Source: Methyloprofundus sp.
GTDB lineage: Bacteria; Pseudomonadota; Gammaproteobacteria; Methylococcales; Methylomonadaceae
Direction: 5' to 3'
DNA: 14,319 bases
Assembly (NCBI GenBank): GCA_013138555.1
Contig: WTCN01000187.1
Span: forward strand, 1-14,319
Part shown: piece after piece, positions 6,196 to 14,244 of the stretch
Numbering within the stretch: the stretch's first letter is position 1
Layout of the letters: every line of letters begins with the position of its first letter
The notes under the pieces: generated by a model
The model's database searches: none
Told to the model about the DNA's origin: nothing
Seen by the model: only the letters and a program-made list of their open reading frames with translations
Position numbers and translations under genes: made by a program

Positions 6196-7311
6196 TCATC
6201 CCAACGCCTGCAACACACCTGTATTCACAATGTCATCAAACACGGCAACACTTTTATCCTGATAATCCGCAGGTAACTCCAATTCTTTAGGGCTATCTTG
6301 AATAATATGGATAAAGGCAGCCGTTAGTTCCGGATCTCTCCAACCTTTGGCAACTTCTTGTTTAAATATTTCTATAATTTTTCCGTTTGCAAGGGCTTTT
6401 TTATAAGGTCGATCATTGGCTAATGCATCATAAATATCGACTAACTGAAAGACTCTTGCTAGTAAAGGAATTTCCTCTCCTTTTAAACCATATAGATAAC
6501 CGCCTCCGTCCCAGCGCTCATGATGAAAATGAATAATGGGCAGCACAGGCTTCATAGTAAGTAGGCCGCTACATAGTTTTTCACCAATAGCGACATGTTG
6601 TTTCATGACATCCCATTCATCTTTAGTCAACTTACCTGGCTTTAGCAATATATGATCAGGAATCCCTAGCTTACCAATATCATGCAAAATACCACCACGC
6701 TCTAAAGCGACCAAAGATTCATCATCCAGACCTAAGGCTTTGCCAAAAACAACACAACCATGCGCCAGCCTTGAACAATGATCACCGGTAATTTCATCTT
6801 TCGCTTCGACCAAGCGTGCGATAGCAAATAACAAGGATTGAGCACTATCTAAATTTTCAGTAATCCGTTTAAATCGTATTGCAGAGTTAACGCGAGATAT
6901 TAATTCAATGGGATGAAAGGGCTTTCTAATAAAATCAGTCGCTCCCGCATCCATACATATAGGTAAAGTAGAAAAGGAATCACTCCCTGTCACTATGATA
7001 ATAGGCAATAAGGACAAGTCGCTTTGTAAGCGTATCCACCGACACAGATCATCACCATTTCTATCAGGCAAGTGAAAATCCAGTAACACCACATCAAATT
7101 GAATTTTTAAAAGAATGTCAAATGCGTCTTCAATGGTCTCTACAATAGTCACTTGATACTCTGGCAAATCTAATATATCCGATTCAAGCTGTGATTGATT
7201 GCAATCATCTTCAACAATTAATACTTTTGCAGGTCTTAATAACATGGGCTGTAGCATCTTTCTACTCTCTTGTAGGCACATCTCATTACTTTCATTGTTT
7301 CTCAGAATCAC
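6196..7311 (-). CDS. Response regulator with HD-GYP phosphodiesterase output
   Basis: An N-terminal receiver (about 28-145: acidic pocket EDD 34-36, phosphoacceptor Asp78, Thr108, Lys130) is followed by an HD-GYP domain (about 155-345). The latter shows HD at 210-211 in LHDIGKLGIPD, HHERWDGGGYLYGL (263-276), and the downstream VDIYDALANDRPYKK. HD-GYP proteins hydrolyse cyclic di-GMP in the cytoplasm, and phosphorylation of the receiver would control this. The GYP triplet reads GYL here, while the metal-binding residues are kept, so activity is likely but unproven. The listed start is GTG at 7311, overlapping the previous stop by 4 bp (GTGA). ATG at 7257 has a better ribosome site (GAGAG) and would start 18 residues later, just before the receiver. 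It is translationally coupled to the hybrid kinase upstream. Confidence 0.9.
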   Translation of the reverse strand: MILRNNESNEMCLQESRKMLQPMLLRPAKVLIVEDDCNQSQLESDILDLPEYQVTIVETIEDAFDILLKIQFDVVLLDFHLPDRNGDDLCRWIRLQSDLSLLPIIIVTGSDSFSTLPICMDAGATDFIRKPFHPIELISRVNSAIRFKRITENLDSAQSLLFAIARLVEAKDEITGDHCSRLAHGCVVFGKALGLDDESLVALERGGILHDIGKLGIPDHILLKPGKLTKDEWDVMKQHVAIGEKLCSGLLTMKPVLPIIHFHHERWDGGGYLYGLKGEEIPLLARVFQLVDIYDALANDRPYKKALANGKIIEIFKQEVAKGWRDPELTAAFIHIIQDSPKELELPADYQDKSVAVFDDIVNTGVLQALG

Positions 7312-10076
7312 TTGTTGTGCTTAAGCAATAAGCTATAGACTGACTCTAATAACTTTTCTAATTGAAAGGGTTTGTAAAAAAATTGGTCAACACCGATTTC
7401 TTTTGCCAGTACCGGATCCATTGACTCACTATACCCAGTACATAAAATGATGGGGATATCAGCGCGAAGTTGCCTCACTTCTTTGATCAACTCATCACCT
7501 GTTATTACCGGCATAGTTTGATCTGTAATAATCAAATCAAATTGCTCAGGGCTTTCTTTAAACATGGCCAAAGCATCTACGCTACTCGCCGTTGCCGTAA
7601 CGCTATATTCCAGGCTATCTAGTGTTTCGCGTAATAACTCAACAATACCTTCTTCATCATCAACCACAAGAATGGATTCACCCTGCCCTTTATGTATTTC
7701 AGTATGATTATTATCTCCACAAGTTCCCATTATTTTTTCTCCCTCTTTAGGCGTAAAGTACAAGTTAAATTGACTCCCCTTACCTAGGAATGATTGCAAG
7801 ACAACATGCCCCTGATTTTGATGCACTACCCCATGCACAATCGACAAACCGATGCCCGCCCCTTTACCGATAGGTTTAGAGGTATAAAACGGATCAAAAA
7901 TACGCTCGATACTTGCTTTTGTTATACCTGCTCCCGTATCTGCAACTGACAATTCAATAAACTGCCCTTCAATGCCTTGTTTACAAGTCGTACATAATTG
8001 ATTAGTCAACTCAACTAATTTTAATTTTATGCTTAAACATCCTTTACCCTGCATTGCATCCTTGGCATTAACGCAAAGGTTCATCATAATTTGATGTAAC
8101 TGTGTTGGATCCATTTGTATATCCGGCAAACCCTCATCAACATCAACATGAAACTCAATACTTGATGGCAAAGTAGACTGTAATAATTTAATGGTTTCTC
8201 TAATCAGTGGTTCAATTTGAATACATGCAGCTTCTGTTTGTATATTTCGACAAAAAGATAACATTTGTGACGTTAACAACCGCCCACGTTCCCCCGCATT
8301 TATTATTTGCTGTATATAACTGGTCACTTTGCTTTCAGGCGTAAAGCCACCACGCATATTGGCTAAACTGGCATAACCTAAAATACTAGCCAGAATATTA
8401 TTAAAATCATGTGCAATCCCTCCCGTCAATAAGCCAATCGCTTCCATTTTATGCGTTTGACGTAGTTGCTCTTCCAGTTCAATACGCTTAAGCTCATTGT
8501 GTTTAATTTCACTAATATCCATTCTGGAGCCAATGATCTCAATAATATGACCACTCCTATCTTCCAAAACAGTCAGGTTCTCATGGACCCACAGCAGCTC
8601 CCCATTTTTATGTTCAATTCTATATTCATGCTCCAGTCGCCCTTGGTCAAACAAGCCTTTAATTGCATTAAACACCTGTTCTTTATCATCTTTGTGAATA
8701 ATATCTAGCCAAAAAGATTCCTTGGCTAGCCACTCTTTAGCGGTATACCCGCAAATACTCTCAATACTATCGCTCATCATGGTCACATTCAGTGGACAAA
8801 CAGTATTTTCAGACACTTGTAATGTATAAATAGCCGCAGGGCTGGTGTTTATAATTTGACTAAGCCGTTTCTCTGATATAGCCAGGCGTGAGATACTACC
8901 TCTTAAGTTCTTTGCCAAAAGATTAGTCTTACGATATCGCCTTACTCGCGTTAACACAGCATTGACTAAGTGCCGCGGCTCAATTGGTTTTGATAAAAAA
9001 TCATCCCCGCCCATATCCAAAGCGGCTAATTGTTTATCAAAATTGGTTTCTGCAGAGAGAAAAAGGATGGGGACATCATTAAATTCAGGAAACTGCCGAA
9101 TAATAATGGCCAACTCCAACCCCGAGCATTCAGGCATATAGACATCCATTAAAATCAACTCGGGTTGATACGCCTTTAATTCATCCAACACCCTCATAGG
9201 ATCGGTCACTACATTAGTACTTAAGCCTGCATGTTCCAAAGTTAAAGAGAAATGATTAGAGAGTGCGACATCATCATCCACAATCATGACTCGATAAGGA
9301 TCGTCATTGATTTTTTCTGTTAAATCATTCAATAAGCTCATTAAATGATTTGCGTTAACTGGCTTACTTAAATAATGGGTGGCTCCAGCACGTACCGCCG
9401 ACAAATGCGCCGTCATATCATCACGAACGGATATAAATATCACCGGAATGGGGAGTAATTGACTGCGCTTAATATCAGCAATAACATCTGTGCCTGCCAA
9501 CTCGCCTTCCGGAAATACAATATCCATGATAATAGCAATCGGCGGGCTTGCTATCACGCGCTCTTTAACGCCTGCTAACGATAAAAATATCTCCGAATCA
9601 TAGTGGTACTGCTCAAGCTTTTGGGCCAATTTCTTCGCTACCGCTTCATCATCATCGACAATAAATACCTTGTTTTTATCTATCGGAGAACCACCTTGAC
9701 AAGTAGGTGCCACTAAATCATGTCGAATGGCATGGCCTTTTGGCTCCAGGGCTGCCTTACGTAATTTTATTAATAACGTACTAATATGTGATTGTTGCTC
9801 TATAGTAGGCAACTGCTCAGTTTGCATTAAAGGCTTTAGAAGAATTTCAATTATCGCAGCTATTTCACTTAATATAGTATATCCAAAGGTAGCCCCCGAA
9901 CCATTAAGGCTATGAATACACTGATATAATAATTTCAAGTCCTGCGTACCTAAATCATGTTTAACCAGGCCCCGCCATAACATCTCTATCTGCCTTATTT
10001 TTTCCGGCAGACTATCAACATAATCCTGATTGAGCTGATTGAGACGCTGCTCTAATAAATCACTCTTATTCAGCAT
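7308..10076 (-). CDS. Soluble hybrid histidine kinase, Hpt-REC-REC-PAS-HK-REC
   Basis: The product is 922 aa with no membrane segment. Order: Hpt-like helix bundle (about 10-110, His55 in IHSLNGSGATFG); receiver 1 (137-250, Asp185, Lys238); receiver 2 (262-375, Asp311, Lys363); PAS with PAC-like end (about 400-530); dimerisation/phosphoacceptor helix (GGIAHDFNN, His556); ATPase with N-box Asn670, DTGAGI (713-718) and GKGAGIGLS (738-745); and receiver 3 (801-915, Asp852, Lys902). The HisKA type with AHDFNN is common in hybrid kinases with PAS input. With an Hpt and three receivers in one chain, it could run a multistep phosphorelay internally or with neighbours. ATG 10076 lies inside the end of the CheY-like gene (11-bp overlap), and its end overlaps the next gene by 4 bp. 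Signal input is probably through the PAS domain; the ligand is unknown. Confidence 0.92.
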   Translation of the reverse strand: MLNKSDLLEQRLNQLNQDYVDSLPEKIRQIEMLWRGLVKHDLGTQDLKLLYQCIHSLNGSGATFGYTILSEIAAIIEILLKPLMQTEQLPTIEQQSHISTLLIKLRKAALEPKGHAIRHDLVAPTCQGGSPIDKNKVFIVDDDEAVAKKLAQKLEQYHYDSEIFLSLAGVKERVIASPPIAIIMDIVFPEGELAGTDVIADIKRSQLLPIPVIFISVRDDMTAHLSAVRAGATHYLSKPVNANHLMSLLNDLTEKINDDPYRVMIVDDDVALSNHFSLTLEHAGLSTNVVTDPMRVLDELKAYQPELILMDVYMPECSGLELAIIIRQFPEFNDVPILFLSAETNFDKQLAALDMGGDDFLSKPIEPRHLVNAVLTRVRRYRKTNLLAKNLRGSISRLAISEKRLSQIINTSPAAIYTLQVSENTVCPLNVTMMSDSIESICGYTAKEWLAKESFWLDIIHKDDKEQVFNAIKGLFDQGRLEHEYRIEHKNGELLWVHENLTVLEDRSGHIIEIIGSRMDISEIKHNELKRIELEEQLRQTHKMEAIGLLTGGIAHDFNNILASILGYASLANMRGGFTPESKVTSYIQQIINAGERGRLLTSQMLSFCRNIQTEAACIQIEPLIRETIKLLQSTLPSSIEFHVDVDEGLPDIQMDPTQLHQIMMNLCVNAKDAMQGKGCLSIKLKLVELTNQLCTTCKQGIEGQFIELSVADTGAGITKASIERIFDPFYTSKPIGKGAGIGLSIVHGVVHQNQGHVVLQSFLGKGSQFNLYFTPKEGEKIMGTCGDNNHTEIHKGQGESILVVDDEEGIVELLRETLDSLEYSVTATASSVDALAMFKESPEQFDLIITDQTMPVITGDELIKEVRQLRADIPIILCTGYSESMDPVLAKEIGVDQFFYKPFQLEKLLESVYSLLLKHNK

Positions 10077-10461
10077 GAATTTTAGTCCAAAATCCCATCA
10101 CTGAATTCACTAGTTCTCTAGGATTAAACGGTTTAGAAACAACACCGGCAACCCCCATTCGATAGTACTCTTCCACTTCAGCAGGCTGTACTTTAGCTGT
10201 CATAAATATCACCGGAATACTGGCAGTTGCAGGCTCCGCTTTTAATCGTTTGAGTGTTTCCGGGCCATCCATCCCTGGCATCATGACATCAAGCAATACT
10301 AAATCAGGCGGTGTTTTAGCAATAAACTCAATGGCAGCAGCACCACTACTGCATGTTTCTGCCTCTAAACCACCGGATATTTCCAGGGTTATTTGCACAA
10401 CACTACGAATGTCAGCTTCATCATCTACGATTAAAATTTGTTTAGGCAACTCTATAGGCAT
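10066..10461 (-). CDS. Single-domain response regulator (CheY-like)
   Basis: The product is a 131-aa receiver: acidic pocket DDE 13-15, phosphoacceptor Asp58 in LLDVMMPGMDG, Thr88 in MTAK, Lys110 in SKPF. There is no output domain. ATG 10461 is preceded by GGAG at seven to eight bases, a strong site. It lies 50 bp after the membrane hybrid kinase and overlaps the soluble hybrid kinase by 11 bp. It is therefore well placed to carry phosphate between the two kinases or to the Hpt of the second. That role is inferred from position only. Confidence 0.93.
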   Translation of the reverse strand: MPIELPKQILIVDDEADIRSVVQITLEISGGLEAETCSSGAAAIEFIAKTPPDLVLLDVMMPGMDGPETLKRLKAEPATASIPVIFMTAKVQPAEVEEYYRMGVAGVVSKPFNPRELVNSVMGFWTKIHAE

Positions 10462-10482
10462 TTTCTCTCTCCGGGCAGCTAT

Positions 10483-10498
10483 TAATAGGACTCACTAT
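10483..10498 (+). other. 16-bp sequence matching T7 promoter core at 15 of 16 bases
   Basis: TAATAGGACTCACTAT lies in the 50-bp gap between two operon genes, on the strand opposite to them. It differs from the T7 phage promoter core by one base (G for C at the sixth position) and then departs (CT instead of AG at the start site). It is probably coincidental, since no phage RNA polymerase gene is in the window. If used, it would transcribe antisense into the membrane hybrid kinase gene. Confidence 0.3.
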
Positions 10499-10511
10499 CT
10501 AATGTTAGTAT

Positions 10512-13265
10512 CTAGCCAGGCTCTCTAATACTAGATTTTATGACCTGCATTAACTGCTCATTTGAGCAGCGTGATTTGATCAAAACGCTGTGTATTTCCT
10601 CAGGCATCTTGCTATCCATTTCATAAGCCGAGAAGATGATAATAGAAGGTGTATTTATAATAGCGCTTTGCTTTGCTTTAGCACTAATTAAAGGCAACAA
10701 ATCTAAACCGTTACCATCGGGTAACATTAAATCTAATAAAATTAAGGCATAATGTCTTTGCATCAAAAGTTTTTTTGCTATTTCCATACTGCTTGCATGA
10801 TAAATATTTGCAGAATCACCAACCATGGTTTTAACTAAACTGGCGATATCAAGATCATCTTCCACATGCAATATATTTGCTTTGTTATCAGTACCGTTTT
10901 GACTAATTGCCCGTTTTATTGATTCCTGTAGTCTTGTTCTATCAATAGGCTTATCCACCCAGTCAGTCACAGAAACAACACTGCCAAATTCAACTTGTTT
11001 TTCTTTTGCCTTGCCCGAAACGATGATGATAGGTAAATTTGCATTGTCAACCGAACCCCTAATATCCTTAATAAACGAAATACCATCTTGATCCGGCAGA
11101 AAAACATCTAAAGTCATGGCATTATATGTCTGCTTGCGTAACAATGCCTTTGCTTCTTTGCCACTCAGTGCTATATCTGCTACCCCTCCCTCAACTTCAA
11201 TCATTATTTGTATAAATGCCGCAATATCAGGGTCATCCTCACAGATTAAAATTCGTGGTTTACCAACGCTACCCTCAACAAACAACTTATTTACCACTTC
11301 GCCAGCCTTACTCACTTCTTCCTTTTTATATACGGGTAAAGTAAAAAAGAAGGCGCAACCTCCTGCCGATAAATTTTCGAAACCTATGTGGCCGTTGAGC
11401 CGTTCTATGATTATTTTACAAATACTCAACCCTAACCCCGTCCCCTCAGCCTTACGAGTGTCAGAGGAGTCTGCCTGAGCAAATTTGCTAAAGATACGTG
11501 CTTTGAAATCCTCAGGAATACCCGGCCCTTTATCAGTGACAAGCACACGTACAAAATCGGGTCCTTTAATAAGCGCGATATCTATCACAGCATTTTCGGG
11601 CGAAAATTTAACCGCATTAGAAATTAAATTGGTAATAACCTGCATCAGTCGATTGGCATCTGCATTGACCTCTACATCAGAATTATCTGACGTTATTTGT
11701 ATGGAAATATTACCCAGTTTCTTGGCATATGCTTGATTAGCCTGTACAGATTTTTGCAGTAAATCTAATAAGTTAATGACTTTATTATCAAAAATCATTT
11801 CCCCCATTTCCATTTTCTGCACATCGAGAATATCATTAATTAACCTGATAAGACGCTCACTATTGGTATAAGCAATCGTATGTAATTTCATGATCTGTTT
11901 TGGTAATTCTTCGGCAAAAGTATCGGTAATCAAGCCAAGTGAACAATGAATCGACGTTAATGGCGTTCTCAACTCATGGCTTACCGTGGATAAAAACTCA
12001 CTCTTCATTTTTTCGGCTAATTTCTTTTCAGAAATATCACGCACCATACCCATAAAAAAATTCTCTCCTGTTTCGAGTTCAACCTCACTCACCGCCAGAT
12101 CTATCGGAAAACACTCCCCATTTTTTTTCTCACCTTCTACCTCACGTCCAATCCCTATAATTTTTTTTTCACCCGTACGAGTATAATTATCAAGATACTG
12201 GTCATGATGTTGCCTAAATGAATTGGGCATTAACATTTTAACATTTTGACCAATCACTTCCTGTGCCTGATAACCAAACATCATTTCTGCCGCTGGGTTA
12301 ATTGACTGGACGATGCCTTTTGCATCAATCGTTAGTATGCCATCGACAGCATTGTCTAAAGTGGCTAAGTTTCTCTGTTCACTGTACTCTAATGCCAATG
12401 TTTTTTTGTTTAGGGTATCGTTAATGTGCGTTAGTTCAGTCGCATGACTATTGATACGCCGAAAAGTCATAAACATACTAATCAGTAATCCAATTAAAAC
12501 AGCAATATAGCTTATCTTTTTAAGTAAATGTGCTGCATCAAATTGAAAATCAAATAACTCAGATGAATGTGGCATAAACACAGCCTGGGTCATTAGATTA
12601 ATAATCAAAGCAAAAATTAACCAATGCTCAAAGGTGTCACTTCGCCATTTACCTTTATGTAAGTAACCACACAAGGCCATTAAAAAGAATATTGCCGGAA
12701 CCAACTCCTCTGGCCGATGAAAAAATAACTCAGGATAATAAGCTCTAGGTAATGATACAAAGGCAAAAAACACAAAACTAAATATGGTTAAAATCCCTGT
12801 ACCTGAATAAACCAGAATCTCATTTGAGCAACTGACCTTCTCTCTTATGTACTCAATCCGCCAACTTACCCAACTAACGAATAAGATAAGCGACAAGAAA
12901 AAACGTGATGCCACCCAGCTCCAGGGAATCAATGATGGTGGGGGTGATGGAAACAATTGATTAAAAAATTCCGAAGTCACAAGGGCATGATAACAGTCTA
13001 AAAATCCCGTTCCTATAAAGCCCGCCCCTATATACAGATAGAGTGTTTCTTTAAACGAGTAATAACGCACCAATGCAAGCGTACCAACGATAAATGCCAA
13101 TAAAGTTGCAATGATTTCCATTATCGTATGTAGCTGCGTGCTACCGACCCATAGTGAATCTCGCAACAACCAATAGACAAGCATCAGTGTCATAGATAAG
13201 GCAATATAGCTATAAATCCGAGGATGTATACTGACATGCTGGTCTTTTACTTGAGTTGCTTGCAT
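10512..13265 (-). CDS. Membrane hybrid histidine kinase, MASE3-like-PAS-HK-REC-REC
   Basis: The product is 917 aa. Residues 17-268 contain seven to eight hydrophobic segments. The pattern HTIMEIIATLLAF followed by GAGFIGTGFLDCYHAL is like MASE3 membrane sensor domains. A short coiled coil (about 270-300) leads to a PAS domain (about 300-415, INPAAEMMFGY, then MGMVRDISEKK). The kinase core follows: FLSTVSHELRTPL with His430, N-box Asn550, DKGPGIP (578-584) and GTGLGLS (608-614). Two receivers end the protein: Asp720/Lys772 and Asp845/Lys897, the second with Lys-Ser instead of Lys-Pro. It should sense a membrane-associated or redox-type signal in the inner membrane; the signal is unknown. ATG 13265 has AGGTG eight bases upstream. 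It is preceded by a 267-bp AT-rich gap with a hairpin, so it may start its own transcript, and is followed after 50 bp by the CheY-like gene. Confidence 0.93.
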   Translation of the reverse strand: MQATQVKDQHVSIHPRIYSYIALSMTLMLVYWLLRDSLWVGSTQLHTIMEIIATLLAFIVGTLALVRYYSFKETLYLYIGAGFIGTGFLDCYHALVTSEFFNQLFPSPPPSLIPWSWVASRFFLSLILFVSWVSWRIEYIREKVSCSNEILVYSGTGILTIFSFVFFAFVSLPRAYYPELFFHRPEELVPAIFFLMALCGYLHKGKWRSDTFEHWLIFALIINLMTQAVFMPHSSELFDFQFDAAHLLKKISYIAVLIGLLISMFMTFRRINSHATELTHINDTLNKKTLALEYSEQRNLATLDNAVDGILTIDAKGIVQSINPAAEMMFGYQAQEVIGQNVKMLMPNSFRQHHDQYLDNYTRTGEKKIIGIGREVEGEKKNGECFPIDLAVSEVELETGENFFMGMVRDISEKKLAEKMKSEFLSTVSHELRTPLTSIHCSLGLITDTFAEELPKQIMKLHTIAYTNSERLIRLINDILDVQKMEMGEMIFDNKVINLLDLLQKSVQANQAYAKKLGNISIQITSDNSDVEVNADANRLMQVITNLISNAVKFSPENAVIDIALIKGPDFVRVLVTDKGPGIPEDFKARIFSKFAQADSSDTRKAEGTGLGLSICKIIIERLNGHIGFENLSAGGCAFFFTLPVYKKEEVSKAGEVVNKLFVEGSVGKPRILICEDDPDIAAFIQIMIEVEGGVADIALSGKEAKALLRKQTYNAMTLDVFLPDQDGISFIKDIRGSVDNANLPIIIVSGKAKEKQVEFGSVVSVTDWVDKPIDRTRLQESIKRAISQNGTDNKANILHVEDDLDIASLVKTMVGDSANIYHASSMEIAKKLLMQRHYALILLDLMLPDGNGLDLLPLISAKAKQSAIINTPSIIIFSAYEMDSKMPEEIHSVLIKSRCSNEQLMQVIKSSIREPG

Positions 13266-13438
13266 ATCTAGGCACCTAAAAAATTATGATCAAAATACAC
13301 TAATCGTTTTTAATGGATAAATCGATTAAATCATATTTATCGTTTATATCGTTTTTTTATTTTAACCATAACAATAGGGTAAATGCAATTTTTTAGTCAC
13401 TTTTCATCATTAATGGAGTAAACAATATTACAGCTACT

Positions 13439-13475
13439 CGTCATCCCTGCATGCTAACAGCATGCAGGAATAACG
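13439..13475. repeat. REP-like hairpin between signalling genes
   Basis: CCTGCATGCT (13446-13455) pairs perfectly with AGCATGCAGG (13459-13468) around a 3-base loop. With two mismatches the pairing extends to CGTCAT.../...ATAACG at 13439-13475. The shape resembles the short CGTCATTCC-type palindromes found between genes in many proteobacteria. It lies about 58 bases after the HTH-receiver stop and 174 bases before the membrane kinase start. It could attenuate or protect the transcript. No T-run follows on the minus strand. Confidence 0.8.
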
Positions 13476-13532
13476 GATTCTGTATGGCTCAGATGCCTGT
13501 GGATAATGAGAAGTTACACATTTATCTGGTAA

Positions 13533-14129
13533 CTAACTCATTTCTTCAACATTAAAATCGATACCAACGGCTTCTAACAAAATTGGTATTGCAATGGGTT
13601 TTGATAAACAGGTCTCTGCACCCGCCTGGATAATCTGCTGATATCGTTCTTCGGTGAAAAAACCTGTCATAGCAATGACTCTAATATTTTTAGTCATGCG
13701 CTCTGCTTTTAATCGTTTACAGATCATGAAGCCATCAACACCTGGAAGTGTTAAATCAAGTAAAATAATATGCGGCTTAAACTCATGGACTAAGCTACCT
13801 GCCTCAAACCCATTGTTAACGACTTTAATGTCTAATTTTTCAGGCATACTTTCTAATAGTTCTAATAAAAAGCCACTAAATTGCTCATCATCATCAACAA
13901 TCAGGATGCGTGTCACTGCTTCATCAAGCTGATGAACTTTCATTCCCCGCTCTTTAGCAAAGCGCTCCACTGCAGCAAGTGAAAAGCGACGGTGCCCACC
14001 CGCAGTTGCCTCGGAGTGCAACCATTCATCCCGCGCCCATTTACGAATGGTAATAGGGGAAACTAAAAGCATTGCTGCTACTTCTTTGGGTGTTAATAAT
14101 GCTTTTTCATCTATCTTGTTATTAATCAT
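13533..14129 (-). CDS. HTH (MerR/excisionase-like) - receiver fusion regulator
   Basis: The product is 198 aa. Residues 11-62 form a winged-helix of the MerR/excisionase type: LLTPKEVAAMLLVSPITIRKW, then GGHRRFSLAAVERF, the usual wing. Residues 73-190 are a receiver: acidic pocket DDD 79-81, phosphoacceptor Asp125 in LLDLTLPGVDG, Thr155, Lys177. The order is the reverse of classical response regulators, with the DNA-binding part first. It is the only clear DNA-binding output in the signalling cluster and is first in transcription order, so it may regulate the operon itself. ATG 14129 has only a weak upstream GAGA. The stop is 267 bp before the membrane kinase gene. What it binds cannot be read from the sequence. 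Confidence 0.9.
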   Translation of the reverse strand: MINNKIDEKALLTPKEVAAMLLVSPITIRKWARDEWLHSEATAGGHRRFSLAAVERFAKERGMKVHQLDEAVTRILIVDDDEQFSGFLLELLESMPEKLDIKVVNNGFEAGSLVHEFKPHIILLDLTLPGVDGFMICKRLKAERMTKNIRVIAMTGFFTEERYQQIIQAGAETCLSKPIAIPILLEAVGIDFNVEEMS

Positions 14130-14208
14130 TGATTCTAAGTCTCGTATCCATGTTAAAACTAAAGTGTTCCCTGCATTAATAATGATAACTTCAATGTATT
14201 ACACATTT

Positions 14209-14242
14209 GGGGCGTAGGCTTTAGAGACTGTGAAAGTATTAT
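14209..14242. repeat. Second copy of the palindrome/insertion junction
   Basis: These 34 bases match 1693-1726 at 33 positions (C for A at the fifth base). They comprise the left arm of the palindromic repeat (GTAGGCTTTAG) and directly after it the left terminal repeat AGACTGTGAAAGTATTA of the 160-bp insertion. The match stops at 14242, where another palindromic repeat begins. The right end of the insertion is not seen before the window edge. Confidence 0.85.
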
Positions 14243-14244
14243 AT

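Noticed and set aside
13266..13438. Promoter for the membrane hybrid kinase
   Set aside because: The stretch is AT-rich with TATAAA-like and TTGTTA-like hexamers on the minus strand, but the spacing (20 bases) is poor and many equally good alternatives exist.
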